NCBI RefSeq assembly: GCF_043290135.1
Contig: NC_134707.1
Location: 143,981,319-144,045,318 of the forward strand
Reading direction: 5' to 3'
Source: Rhipicephalus microplus
Taxonomy: Eukaryota > Arthropoda > Arachnida > Ixodida > Ixodidae
DNA: 64,000 bases
Shown: positions 44,064 to 58,106 of the stretch, piece by piece
Layout: each line of letters opens with the position of its first letter
How positions within the stretch are numbered: position 1 is the stretch's first letter
The notes under the pieces: model-generated
What the model saw: the letters and a program-made list of their open reading frames with translations, nothing else
Databases searched by the model: none
Told to the model about the DNA's origin: nothing
Program-made: the position numbers and the translations under genes

Positions 44064-45962
44064 AACTAGAAACTCCACAACTAGAAACTCCACAACCAGA
44101 GACTCTAAAACCAGAGACTGCACAACTAGAGACTCCGCAACTAGAAACTCCACAGCTAGAAACTCCGAAACTAGAAACCCTGCAACTAGAAACTCCACAG
44201 CTAGAAACTCCACAACTAGAAACTCCACAAGTAGACACTCCACAACTAGAAACTCCACAACTAGAGACTCCACAACTAGAGACTCCACAACTGAAAACTC
44301 CACAACTAGAAACTCCACAACTAGAAACTCCACAACTTGAAACTCCGCAACTAGAAAATCCGCAACTAGAAGCTCCGCAACTAGAAACTCCAAAATTAGA
44401 AAACTCCGCAACTAGAAACTCTGCAACTAGAAACTCCCCCACTAGAAACTCCACAACTTGAAACACCACAACTATATACTCCACAACTACAAATTCCACA
44501 ACTAGAAACTCCGCAACTAGAAACTCCGCAGCTAGAAGCTCCGCAACTGGAAACTCCACAGCTAAAAACTCCGCAACTAGAAACTCCACAGCTAGACAAT
44601 CCACAACTAGAGACTCCACAACGAGAAACTCCACAACTTGAAACTCCGCAACAAGAAACTCCACAACTACGAACCCCACAACTACGAACCCCGCAACTAG
44701 AAGCTCCACAACTTGAAACCCCAAAACTACAAACTCCACAATTTGAGACTTCGCAACTAGAAACTCCACAACTAAAAACTCCACAACTAGAAACTCCGCA
44801 ACTAGAAACTCCGCAACTAGAAACTCCACAGCTAGAAACTCTACAACTTGAGACTTCGCAACTAAAGAACTCGGCAACTAGAAACTCAGCAACTAGAAAC
44901 TCCACAACTAGAAACACCGCAACTAAAAACTCTGCAACCAGAAATTCCACAGCTAGAAACTCCACAACTAGAAACTCCACAACCAGAGACTCTAAAACCA
45001 GAGACTGCACAACTAGAGACTCCGCAACTAGAAACTCCACAGCTAGAAACTCCGAAACTAGAAACCCTGCAACTAGAAACTCCACAGCTAGAAACTCCAC
45101 AACTAGAAACTCCACAAGTAGACACTCCACAAATAGAAACTCCACAACTAGAGACTCCACAACAAGAGACTCCACAACTAAAAACTCCACAACTAGAAAC
45201 TCCACAACTAGAAACTCCACAACTTGAAACTCCGCAGCTAGAAACTCCGCAACTAGAAACTCCACAACTAGAAAACTCCGCAACGAGAAACCCTGCAACT
45301 AGAAACTCCACAGCTAGAAACTCCACAACTTGAAACACCACAACTATATACTCCACAACTACAAATTCCACAACTAGAAACTCTGCAACTAGAAACTCCG
45401 CAACTAGAAGCTCCGCAACTGGAAACTCCACAGCTAAAAACTCCACGACTTGAGACTTCGCAACTAGAAACTCGGCAACTAGAAACTCAACTACTAGAAA
45501 CTCCACAATTAGAAACTCCACAACTTGAAACCCAACAAATAGATACTCCACAACTACAGACTCCACAACTAGAAACTCCACAACTAGAAACTCCACAACT
45601 AGAAACTTCACAACGAGAAACTCCGCAACTAAAAACTCCGCAACTAGAAACTCCACAGCTAGACAATCCACAACTAGAGACTCCACAACGAGAAACTCTA
45701 CAACTTGAAACTCCGCAACTAGAAACTCCACAACTACGAACACCACAACTACGAACCCCGCAACTAGAAGCTCCACAACTTGAAACTCCACAACTAGAAA
45801 CTCCACAACTTGAGACTTCGCAACTAGAAACTCCACAACTAAAAACTCCACAACTAGAAACTCCGCAACTAGAAACTCCGCAACTAGAAACTCCACAGCT
45901 AGAAACTCTACAACTCGAGACTTCGCAACTAAAGAACTCGGCAACTAGAAACTCAACAACGT

Positions 45963-46040
45963 GACGATTCGCAACTATTACCTCTACAACTTCAAAATCC
46001 AAAACTATCAACTCCACAACTTGAAACGCCGCTACTAGAT
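45963..46040 (+). repeat. D box 11 (subtype III, C variant)
   Basis: Exact counterpart of the 42,290 copy at +3,673, including the AACGTGACG start. Confidence 0.93.
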
Positions 46041-47708
46041 CCGCCACAACTAAAAACTTCACAACTAGAAACTCCACAACTAGAAACTCCACAACGAGAA
46101 ACTCCACAACTTGAAACTCCGCCACTAGAAACTCCGCCACTAGAATCTCCAACTAGAAAACTCCGCAACTAGAAACTCTGCAACTAGAAACTCCGCAACT
46201 AGAAACTCCACAACTAGAACTTCCACAACTTGAGACTCAACAACTAGAGACTCAACAACTAGAGACTCCTCAACTAAAGGCTCCACAACTAGAAACTCCA
46301 CTACTAGAAACTCCGTAACTAGAAACCCGAAAACCAGAAACTCCACAACTAGAAACTCCACACCTGTAAATTCCACAACTTGAAACTCCACAACCAGAAA
46401 CTCCGCAACTAGAAACTCCACAACTAGAAAACTCCGCAACTAGAAACCCTGCAACTAGAAACTCCACAGCTAGAAACTCCACAACTTCAAACTCCGCAAC
46501 TAGAAACTCCACAACTACAGACTCCACAACTACAGACTGCACAACTAGAGACCCCGCCACTAGAATCTCCACAGCTAGAAACTCTGCAACTAGAAACTCT
46601 ACAACAAGAGACTCCGCAACTAGAAACTCCACAACTTGAAACTCTGCAACTAGACACTCCACAACCAGAAATTCCACAACTAGAGACTCAACAACTAGAG
46701 ACTCCTCAACTAAAAGCTCCACAACTAGAAACTCCGTAACTAGAAATTCCACAACTAGAAACTCCACAACTACAGACTCCGCAACTAGAAAACTCCGCAA
46801 CTAGAAACTCACAACTAGAAACTCCACAACTTGAAAGCCCACAACTAGATACTACACAACTACAAACTCCACAACTAGAAACTCGACAACTTGAAGCTCC
46901 ACAACTAGAAACTCCGCAACTAGAAACTCCAAAATTAGAAAACTCCGCAACTAGAAACTCTGCAACTAGAAACTCCGCCACTAGAAACTCCACAACCTGA
47001 AACACCACAACTATATACTCCACAACTACAAATTCCACAACTAGAAACTCCGCAACTAGAAACTCCGCAACTAGAAGCTCTGCAACTAAAAACTCCACAG
47101 CTAAAAACTCCACGACTTGAGACTTCGCAACTAGAAACTCGGCAACTAGAAACTCAACTACTAGAAACTCCACAACTAGAAACTCCACAACTAGAAACTT
47201 CACAACGAGAAACTCCGCAACTAGAAACTCCACAACTACGAACCCCACAACTACGAACCCCACAACTAGAAGCTCCACAACTAGAAACTCCACAACTAGA
47301 AACTCCACAACTTGAGACTTCACAACGAGAAACTCTGCAACTAGAAACTGCACAACTACGAACCCCACAACTATGAACCCCACAACTAGAAACTCCACAA
47401 CTAGAAACTCCACAACTTGAAACTTCGCAACTAGAAACTCCACAACTAGAAACTCCACAACTTGAGACTCCACAACTAGAAACTTCACAACTAGAAACTC
47501 CGCAACTAGAAACTCCACAGCCAGAAAATCCACAACTAGAAACTCCGCAACAAGAAACTCCGCGAATAGAAACTCCACAACTAGAAACTCCACAACTAGA
47601 AACTCCACAGCCAGAGACTCCACAACTAGAGACTGCACAACTAGAGACTCCGCAACTTGAAACTCCACAGCTAGAAACTCCGCAACTAGAAACTCCACAA
47701 CTACAAAC

Positions 47709-47736
47709 TTTACAACTCCATAACTAGACACTTCGC
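47709..47736 (+). repeat. F junction 6 (C2/E1)
   Basis: C2 counterpart at +3,673. Confidence 0.88.
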
Positions 47737-50342
47737 AACTAGAAACTCCACAACTAGAAACTCCACAACCAGAGACTCTAAAACCAGAGACTGCACAACT
47801 AGAGACTCCGCAACTAGAAACTCCACAGCTAGAAACTCCGAAACTAGAAACCCTGCAACTAGAAACTCCACAGCTAGAAACTCCACAACTAGAAACTCCA
47901 CAAGTAGACACTCCACAACTAGAAACTCCACAACTAGAGACTCCACAACTAGAGACTCCACAACTGAAAACTCCACAACTAGAAACTCCACAACTAGAAA
48001 CTCCACAACTTGAAACTCCGCAACTAGAAAATCCGCAACTAGAAGCTCCGCAACTAGAAACTCCAGAGCTAGAAACTCCACGACTTTAGACTTCGCAACT
48101 AGAAACTCGACAACTAGAAACTCAACTACTAGAAACTCCACAACTAGAAACTCCACAACTAGAAACTCTGCAACTAGAAACTCCACAACTAGAAACTCCA
48201 CAACGAGAAACTCCACAACTTGAAACTCCGCAACTAGAACTTCCACAACTAGAGACTCAACAACTAGAGACTCAACAACTAGAGACTCCTCAACTAAAAG
48301 CTCCACAACTAGAAATTCCACTACTAGAAACTCCGTAACTAGAAACCCGAAAACCAGAAACTCCACAACTAGAAACTCCACACCTATAAATTCGACAACT
48401 TGGAACTCCACAACCAGAAACTCCACAACTTGAAACTCCGCAACTAGAAACTCCGCAACTAGAAACTCCACAACTAGAAAACTCCGCAACTAGAAACCCT
48501 GCAACTAGAAACTCCACAGCTAGAAACTCCACAACTTCAAACTCCGCAACTTGAAACTCCACAACTACAGACTCCACAACTACAGACTGCACAACTAGAG
48601 ACTCCGCCACTAGAATCTCCACAGCTAGAAACTCCGCAACTAGAAACTCTACAACTAGAGACTCCGCAACTAGAAACTCCACAACTTGAAACTCTGCAAC
48701 TAGACACTCCACAACCAGAAATTCCACAACTAGAGACTCAACAATAAGAGACTCCTCAACTAAAAGCTCCACAACTAGATACTCCGTAACTAGAAATTCC
48801 ACAACTAGAAACTCCACAACTACAGACTCCGCAACTAGAAAACTCCGCAACTAGAAACTCCACAACTAGAAACTCCACAACTTGAAAGCCCACAACTAGA
48901 TACTCCACAACTACAAACTCCACAACTAGAAACTCCACAACTAGAAACTCCACAACTTGAAGCTCCACAACTAGAAACTCCGCAACTAGAAACTCCAAAA
49001 TTAGAAAACTCCGCAACTAGAAACTCTGCAACTAGAAACTCCCCCACTAGAAACTCCACAACTTGAAACACCACAACTATATACTCCACAACTACAAATT
49101 CCACAACTAGAAACTCCGCAACTAGAAACTCCGCAGCTAGAAGCTCCGCAACTGGAAACTCCACAGCTAAAAACTCCGCAACTAGAAACTCCACAGCTAG
49201 ACAATCCACAACTAGAGACTCCACAACGAGAAACTCCACAACTTGAAACTCCGCAACAAGAAACTCCACAACTACGAACCCCACAACTACGAACCCCGCA
49301 ACTAGAAGCTCCACAACTTGAAACCCCACAACTACAAACTCCACAATTTGAGACTTCGCAACTAGAAACTCCACAACTAAAAACTCCACAACTAGAAACT
49401 CCGCAACTAGAAACTCCGCAACTAGAAACTCCACAGCTAGAAACTCTACAACTTGAGACTTCGCAACTAAAGAACTCGGCAACTAGAAACTCAGCAACTA
49501 GAAACTCCACAACTAGAAACACCGCAACTAAAAACTCAGCAACCAGAAATTCCACAGCTAGAAAATCCACAACTAGAAACTCTGCAACTAGAAACTCCGC
49601 AAATAGAAACTCCACAGCTAGAAAATCCACAACTAGAAACTCCACAACTAGAAACCCCACAACTACTGACTCCGCAACTAGAAACTCCACAACTAGAAAA
49701 CTCCGCAACTAGAAACTCCACAACTTGAAACGCCACAACTATATACCCCACAACTACAAAATCCACAACTAGAAACTCCGCAACTAGAAACTCCCTAACT
49801 AGAAGCTCCGCAACTAGAAACTCCACAGCTAGAAACTCCACGACTTTAGACTTCGCAACTAGAAACTCGACAACTAGAAACTCAACTACTAGAAACTCCA
49901 CAACTAGAAACTCCACAACCAGAAACTTTACAACCAGAAACTTCACAACGAGAAACTCCGCAACTAGAAACTCCACAACTACGAACCCCACAACTACGAA
50001 CCCCACAACTAGAAGCTCCACAACTAGAAACTCCACAACTAGAAACGCCACAACTTGAGACTTCACAACGAGAAACTCCGCAACTAGAAACTCCACAACT
50101 ACGAACCCCACAACTAGAAGCTCCACAACTAGAAACTCCACAACTAGAAACTCCACAACTTGAGACTTCGCAACTAGAAACTCCGCAACTAGAAACCCCA
50201 CAACTAGAAACTCTGCAACTAGAAACTCCGCAAATAGAAACTCCACAGCTAGAAAATCCACAACTAAAAACTCCACAACTAGAAACCCCACAACTACTTA
50301 CTCCGCAACTAGAAACTCCACAACCAGAAACTCAGCAACTAG

Positions 50343-50368
50343 AAACTCACTCCGCAACTAGAGACTCC
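50343..50368 (+). repeat. G unit 8
   Basis: E1; matches 35,900 at offset 14,443. Confidence 0.88.
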
Positions 50369-50962
50369 ACAACTAGAAATTCCACAACTAGAAACTCCAC
50401 AACTACAAACTCCACAACTAGAAACTCCACAACGAGAAACTCCACAACTTGAAGCTCCACAACTAGAAACTCCGCAACTAGAAACTCCACAACTAGAAAA
50501 CTCCAGAACTAGAAACTCTGCAACTAGAAACTCCGCAACTAGAAACTCCACAACTTGAAACACCACAACTATATACTCCACAACTACAAAATCCACAACT
50601 AGAAACTCCGCAACTAGAAACTCCGCAACTAGAAGCTCCGCAACTAGAAACTCCGCAGCTAGAAACTCCACGACTTGAGACTTCGCAACTAGAAACTCGG
50701 CAACCAGAAACTCAACAACTAGAAACTCCACAACTAGAAACTCCACAGCCAGAAACTCCACAGCTTCAAACCCAACAAATAGATACTCCAAAACTACAAA
50801 CTCCACAACTAGTAACTCCACAACTAGAAACTCCACAACCAGAAACTCCGCAACCAGAAACTCCACAGCTAGAAAATCCACAACTAGAAACTCCAAAACT
50901 AAAAACTCCACAACTACAGACTCAGCAACTAGAAAACTCCGCAACTAGAAACTCCACAACTA

Positions 50963-51040
50963 GACGATTCGCAACTATTAACTCTACAACTTCAAAATCC
51001 AAAACTATCAACTCCACAACTTGAAACGCCGCTACTAGAT
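50963..51040 (+). repeat. D box 12 (subtype II)
   Basis: Matches the copy at 36,520 at offset 14,443. Confidence 0.93.
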
Positions 51041-51553
51041 CTGCCACAACTAAAAACTTCACAACTAGAAACTCCACAACTGGAAACTCCACAACTTGGA
51101 ACTCCGCACTAGAAACTCCGCCACTGGAATCTCCACAACTAGAAAACTCCGCAACTAGAAACTCTGCATCTAGAAACTCCGCAACTAGAAACTCCACAGC
51201 TAGAAACACCACAAATGGAAACTTCACAAGTAGAGACTCCACAACTAGAAACTGCACAATCTACGAACCCCACAACTACGAACCCCACAACTAGAAACTC
51301 CACAACTAGAAACTCCACAACTAGAAACTCCACAACTTGAGACTTCCCAACTAGAAACTCCACAACTAGAAACTCCACAACTAGAGACTCCACAACTAGA
51401 AACTCCACAACTAGAAACTCCACAACTAGAAACTCCACAACTACAAACTCCACAGCCAGAGACTCCACAACTAGAGACTGCATAACTAGAGACTCCGCAA
51501 CTTGGAACTCCACAGCTAGAAACTCCGCAACTAGAAACTCCACAACTAGAAAC

Positions 51554-51581
51554 TTTACAACTCCATAACTAGACACTTCGC
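51554..51581 (+). repeat. F junction 7 (E1)
   Basis: Matches the copy at 37,111 at offset 14,443. Confidence 0.88.
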
Positions 51582-52593
51582 AACTAGAAACTCCACAACT
51601 AGAAACTCCACAACCAGAGACTCTAAAACCAGAGACTGCACAACTAGAGACTCCGCAACTAGAAACTCCACAGCTAGAAACTCCGAAACTAGAAACCCTG
51701 CAACTAGAAACTCCACAGCTAGAAACTCCACAACTAGAAACTCCACAAGTAGACACTCCACAAATAGAAACTCCACAACTAGAGACTCCACAACTAGAGA
51801 CTCCACAACTAAAAACTCCACAACTAGAAACTCCACAACTAGAAACTCCACAACTTGAAACTCCGCAGCTAGAAACTCCGCAACTAGAAACTCCACAACT
51901 AGAAAACTCCGCAACGAGAAACCCTGCAACTAGAAACTCCACAGCTAGAAACTCCACAACTTGAAACACCACAACTATATACTCCACAACTAGAAATTCC
52001 ACAACTAGAAACTCTGCAACTAGAAACTCCGCAACTAGAAGCTCCGCAACTGGAAACTCCACAGCTAAAAACTCCACGACTTGAGACTTCGCAACTAGAA
52101 ACTCGGCAACTAGAAACTCAACTACTAGAAACTCCACAATTAGAAACTCCACAACTTGAAACCCAACAAATAGATACTCCACAACTACAGACTCCACAAC
52201 TAGAAACTCCACAACTAGAAACTCCACAACTAGAAACTTCACAACGAGAAACTCCGCAACTAAAAACTCCGCAACTAGAAACTCCACAGCTAGACAATCC
52301 ACAACTAGAGACTCCACAACGAGAAACTCTACAACTTGAAACTCCGCAACTAGAAACTCCACAACTACGAACACCACAACTACGAACCCCGCAACTAGAA
52401 GCTCCACAACTTGAAACTCCACAACTAGAAACTCCACAACTTGAGACTTCGCAACTAGAAACTCTACAACTAAAAACTCCACAACTAGAAACTCCGCAAC
52501 TAGAAACTCCGCAACTAGAAACTCCACAGCTAGAAACTCTACAACTCGAGACTTCGCAACTAAAGAACTCGGCAACTAGAAACTCAACAACTA

Positions 52594-52671
52594 GACGATT
52601 CGCAACTATTACCTCTACAACTTCAAAATCCAAAACTATCAACTCCACAACTTGAAACGCCGCTACTAGAT
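52594..52671 (+). repeat. D box 13 (subtype III)
   Basis: Matches the copy at 38,151 at offset 14,443; 1,631 bp after the subtype II box. Confidence 0.93.
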
Positions 52672-54339
52672 CCGCCACAACTAAAAACTTCACAACTAGA
52701 AACTCCACAACTAGAAACTCCACAACGAGAAACTCCACAACTTGAAACTCCGCCACTAGAAACTCCGCCACTAGAATCTCTAACTAGAAAACTCCGCAAC
52801 TAGAAACTCTGCAACTAGAAACTCCGCAACTAGAAACTCCACAACTAGAACTTCCACAACTTGAGATTCAACAACTAGAGACTCAACAACTAGAGACTCC
52901 TCAACTAAAGGCTCCACAACTAGAAACTCCACTACTAGAAACTCCGTAACTAGAAACCCGAAAACCAGAAACTCCACAACTAGAAACTCCACACCTGTAA
53001 ATTCCACAACTTGAAACTCCACAACCAGAAACTCCGCAACTAGAAACTCCACAACTAGAAAACTCCGCAACTAGAAACCCTGCAACTAGAAACTCCACAG
53101 CTAGAAACTCCACAACTTCAAACTCCGCAACTAGAAACTCCACAACTACAGACTCCACAACTACAGACTGCACAACTAGAGACCCCGCCACTAGAATCTC
53201 CACAGCTAGAAACTCTGCAACTAGAAACTCTACAACAAGAGACTCCGCAACTAGAAACTCCACAACTTGAAACTCTGCAACTAGACACTCCACAACCAGA
53301 AATTCCACAACTAGAGACTCAACAACTAGAGACTCCTCAACTAAAAGCTCCACAACTAGAAACTCCGTAACTAGAAATTCCACAACTAGAAACTCCACAA
53401 CTACAGACTCCGCAACTAGAAAACTCCGCAACTAGAAACTCACAACTAGAAACTCCACAACTTGAAAGCCCACAACTAGATACTACACAACTACAAACTC
53501 CACAACCAGAAACTCGACAACTTGAAGCTCCACAACTAGAAACTCCGCAACTAGAATCTCCAAAATTAGAAAACTCCGCAACTAGAAACTCTGCAACTAG
53601 AAACTCCGCCACTAGAAACTCCACAACCTGAAACACCACAACTATATACTCCACAACTACAAATTCCACAACTAGAAACTCCGCAACTAGAAACTCCGCA
53701 ACTAGAAGCTCTGCAACTAAAAACTCCACAGCTAAAAACTCCACGACTTGAGACTTCGCAACTAGAAACTCGGCAACTAGAAACTCAACTACTAGAAACT
53801 CCACAACTAGAAACTCCACAACTAGAAACTTCACAACGAGAAACTCCGCAACTAGAAACTCCACAACTACGAACCCCACAACTACGAACCCCACAACTAG
53901 AAGCTCCACATCTAGAAACTCCACAACTAGAAACTCCACAACTTGAGACTTCACAACGAGAAACTCTGCAACTAGAAACTGCACAACTACGAACCCCACA
54001 ACTATGAACCCCACAACTAGAAACTCCACAACTAGAAACTCCACAACTTGAAACTTCGCAACTAGAAACTCCACAACTAGAAACTCCACAACTTGAGACT
54101 CCACAACTAGAAACTTCACAACTAGAAACTCCGCAACTAGAAACTCCACAGCCAGAAAATCCACAACTAGAAACTCCGCAACAAGAAACTCCGCGAATAG
54201 AAACTCCACAACTAGAAACTCCACAACTAGAAACTCCACAGCCAGAGACTCCACAACTAGAGACTGCACAACTAGAGACTCCGCAACTTGAAACTCCACA
54301 GCTAGAAACTCCGCAACTAGAAACTCCACAACTAGAAAC

Positions 54340-54367
54340 TTTACAACTCCATAACTAGACACTTCGC
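54340..54367 (+). repeat. F junction 8 (E2)
   Basis: Counterpart of 47,709 at +6,631, but preceded by CTAGAAAC where 47,709 has CTACAAAC. Confidence 0.88.
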
Positions 54368-56867
54368 AACTAGAAACTCCACAACTAGAAACTCCACAAC
54401 CAGAGACTCTAAAACCAGAGACTGCACAACTAGAGACTCCGCAACTAGAAACTCCACAGCTAGAAACTCCGAAACTAGAAACCCTGCGACTAGAAACTCC
54501 ACAGCTAGAAACTCCACAACTAGAAACTCCACAAGTAGACACTCCACAACTAGAAACTCCACAACTAGAGACTCCACAACTAGAGACTCCACAACTGAAA
54601 ACTCCACAACTAGAAACTCCACAACTAGAAACTCCACAACTTGAAACTCCGCAACTAGAAAATCCGCAACTAGAAGCTCCGCAACTAGAAACTCCAGAGC
54701 TAGAAACTCCACGACTTTAGACTTCGCAACTAGAAACTCGACAACTAGAAACTCAACTACTAGAAACTCCACAACTAGAAACTCCACAACTAGAAACTCT
54801 GCAACTAGAAACTCCACAACTAGAAACTCCACAACGAGAAACTCCACAACTTGAAACTCCGCAACTAGAACTTCCACAACTAGAGACTCAACAACTAGAG
54901 ACTCAACAACTAGAGACTCCTCAACTAAAAGCTCCACAACTAGAAATTCCACTACTAGAAACTCCGTAACTAGAAACCCGAAAACCAGAAACTCCACAAC
55001 TAGAAACTCCACACCTATAAATTCGACAACTTGGAACTCCACAACCAGAAACTCCACAACTTGAAACTCCGCGACTAGAAACTCCGCAACTAGAAACTCC
55101 ACAACTAGAAAACTCCGCAACTAGAAACCCTGCAACTAGAAACTCCACAGCTAGAAACTCCACAACTTCAAACTCCGCAACTTGAAACTCCACAACTACA
55201 GACTCCACAACTACAGACTGCACAACTAGAGACTCCGCCACTAGAATCTCCACAGCTAGAAACTCCGCAACTAGAAACTCTACAACTAGAGACTCCGCAA
55301 CTAGAAACTCCACAACTTGAAACTCTGCAACTAGACACTCCACAACCAGAAATTCCACAACTAGAGACTCAACAATAAGAGACTCCTCAACTAAAAGCTC
55401 CACAACTAGATACTCCGTAACTAGAAATTCCACAACTAGAAACTCCACAACTACAGACTCCGCAACTAGAAAACTCCGCAACTAGAAACTCCACAACTAG
55501 AAACTCCACAACTTGAAAGCCCATAACTAGATACTCCACAACTACAAACTCCACAACTAGAAACTCCACAACTAGAAACTCCACAACTTGAAGCTCCACA
55601 ACTAGAAACTCCGCAACTAGAAACTCCAAAATTAGAAAACTCCGCAACTAGAAACTCTGCAACTAGAAACTCCCCCACTAGAAACTCCACAACTTGAAAC
55701 ACCACAACTATATACTCCACAACTACAAATTCCACAACTAGAAACTCCGCAACTAGAAACTCCGCAGCTAGAAGCTCCGCAACTGGAAACTCCACAGCTA
55801 AAAACTCCGCAACTAGAAACTCCACAGCTAGACAATCCACAACTAGAGACTCCACAACGAGAAACTCCACAACTTGAAACTCCGCAACAAGAAACTCCAC
55901 AACTACGAACCCCACAACTACGAACCCCGCAACTAGAAGCTCCACAACTTGAAACCCCACAGCTACAAACTCCGCAATTTGAGACTTCGCAACTAGAAAC
56001 TCCACAACTAAAAACTCCACAACTAGAAACTCCGCAACTAGAAACTCCGCAACTAGAAACTCCACAGCTAGAAACTCTACAACTTGAGACTTCGCAACTA
56101 AAGAACTCGGCAACTAGAAACTCAGCAACTAGAAACTCCACAACTAGAAACACCGCAACTAAAAACTCTGCAACCAGAAATTCCACAGCTAGAAAATCCA
56201 CAACTAGAAACTCTGCAACTAGAAACTCCGCAAATAGAAACTCCACAACTTGAAACGCCACAACTATATACCCCACAACTACAAAATCCACAACTAGAAA
56301 CTCCGCAACTAGAAACTCCCTAACTAGAAGCTCCGCAACTAGAAACTCCACAGCTAGAAACTCCACGACTTTAGACTTCGCAACTAGAAACTCGACAACT
56401 AGAAACTCAACTACTAGAAACTCCACAACTAGAAACTCCACAACCAGAAACTTCACAACCAGAAACTTCACAACGAGAAACTCCGCAACTAGAAACTCCA
56501 CAACTACGAACCCCACACCTACGAACCCCACAACTAGAAGCTCCACAACTAGAAACTCCACAACTACAAACGCCACAACTTGAGACTTCACAACGAGAAA
56601 CTCCGCAACTAGAAACTCCACAACTACGAACCCCACAACTAGAAGCTCCACAACTAGAAACTCCACAACTAGAAACTCCACAACTTGAGACTTCGCAACT
56701 AGAAACTCCACAACTAGAAACCCCACAACTAGAAACTCTGCAACTAGAAACTCCGCAAATAGAAACTCCACAGCTAGAAAATCCACAACTAAAAACTCCA
56801 CAACTAGAAACCCCACAACTACTTACTCCGCAACTAGAAACTCCACAACCAGAAACTCCGCAACTAG

Positions 56868-56893
56868 AAACTCACTCCGCAACTAGAGACTCC
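56868..56893 (+). repeat. G unit 9
   Basis: E2; matches 50,343 at offset 6,525. Confidence 0.88.
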
Positions 56894-57487
56894 ACAACTA
56901 GAAATTCCACAACTAGAAACTCCACAACTACAAACTCCACAACTAGAAACTCCACAACGAGAAACTCCACAACTTGAAGCTCCACAACTAGAAACTCCGC
57001 AACTAGAAACTCCACAACTAGAAAACTCCAGAACTAGAAACTCTGCAACTAGAAACTCCGCAACTAGAAACTCCACAACTTGAAACACCACAACTATATA
57101 CTCCACAACTATAAAATCCACAACTAGAAACTCCGCAACTAGAAACTCCGCAACTAGAAGCTCCGCAACTAGAAACTCCGCAGCTAGAAACTCCACGACT
57201 TGAGACTTCGCAACTAGAAACTCGGCAACCAGAAACTCAACAACTAGAAACTCCACAACTAGAAACTCCACAGCCAGAAACTCCACAGCTTCAAACCCAA
57301 CAAATAGATACTCCAAAACTACAAACTCCACAACTAGTAACTCCACAACTAGAAACTCCACAACCAGAAACTCCGCAACCAGAAACTCCACAGCTAGAAA
57401 ATCCACAACTAGAAACTCCAAAACTAAAAACTCCACAACTACAGACTCAGCAACTAGAAAACTCCGCAACTAGAAACTCCACAACTA

Positions 57488-57565
57488 GTCGATTCGCAAC
57501 TATTAACTCTACAACTTCAAAATCCAAAACTATCAACTCCACAACTTGAAACGCCGCTACTAGAT
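57488..57565 (+). repeat. D box 14 (subtype II)
   Basis: Subtype II with one private change at its start (GTCGATTCGC in place of GACGATTCGC). Confidence 0.93.
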
Positions 57566-58078
57566 CTGCCACAACTAAAAACTTCACAACTAGAAACTCC
57601 ACAACTGGAAACTCCACAACTTGGAACTCCGCACTAGAAACTCCGCCACTGGAATCTCCACAACTAGAAAACTCCGCAACTAGAAACTCTGCATCTAGAA
57701 ACTCCGCAACTAGAAACTCCACAGCTAGAAACACCACAAATGGAAACTTCACAAGTAGAGACTCCACAACTAGAAACTGCACAATCTACGAACCCCACAA
57801 CTACGAACCCCACAACTAGAAACTCCACAACTAGAAACTCCACAACTAGAAACTCCACAACTTGAGACTTCCCAACTAGAAACTCCACAACTAGAAACTC
57901 CACAACTAGAGACTCCACAACTAGAAACTCCACAACTAGAAACTCCACAACTAGAAACTCCACAACTACAAACTCCACAGCCAGAGACTCCACAACTAGA
58001 GACTGCATAACTAGAGACTCTGCAACTTGGAACTCCACAGCTAGAAACTCCGCAACTAGAAACTCCACAACTAGAAAC

Positions 58079-58106
58079 TTTACAACTCCATAACTAGACA
58101 CTTCGC
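58079..58106 (+). repeat. F junction 9 (E2)
   Basis: Counterpart of 51,554 at +6,525. Confidence 0.88.

Larger units (their letters stand above)
40726..44398 (+). repeat. Higher-order repeat C1 (3,673 bp)
   Basis: This is the first member of a tandem pair with a constant 3,673-bp offset. Patterns at 41,213-42,271, 41,814-42,479, 42,467-42,766 and 42,597-43,127 recur at exactly +3,673 with almost no change. It carries one D box (42,290), distinguished by GTGACG in place of TAGACG, and one F junction (44,036). Internally it is a mosaic of stretches also found in B. Confidence 0.92.
44399..48065 (+). repeat. Higher-order repeat C2 (about 3,670 bp)
   Basis: This is the second member of the C pair. 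It starts where AATTAGAAAACTCCGC at 44,395 resumes the sequence of 40,728. Its D box at 45,963 shares the private GTGACG variant with C1, and its F junction is at 47,709. It ends near 48,065, where CTCCAGAGCTAG replaces the CTCCAAAATTAG that ends C1. Its right part is also the left part of the 6.6-kb repeat E1. Confidence 0.9.
44960..51590 (+). repeat. Higher-order repeat E1 (6,631 bp, overlaps C2)
   Basis: From about 44,960 each variant pattern recurs 6,631 bp downstream; examples are patterns ending at 45,298/51,929, 46,439/53,070, 47,911/54,542 and 49,482/56,113. The segment holds D boxes 45,963 and 50,963, F junctions 47,709 and 51,554, and a G unit at 50,343. Its right part also matches B2 at a constant offset of 14,443 (48.9-53.4 kb against 34.4-39.0 kb). 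Confidence 0.88.

Noticed and set aside
43033..44877. Long minus-strand open frames (up to 614 codons) as real genes
   Set aside because: They consist only of the 15-mer read in a stop-free frame, begin mostly at TTG or GTG, overlap each other heavily, and switch between FLVVE and SSCGV repeats at 16-bp units. No domain, signal peptide or ribosome binding site is visible.
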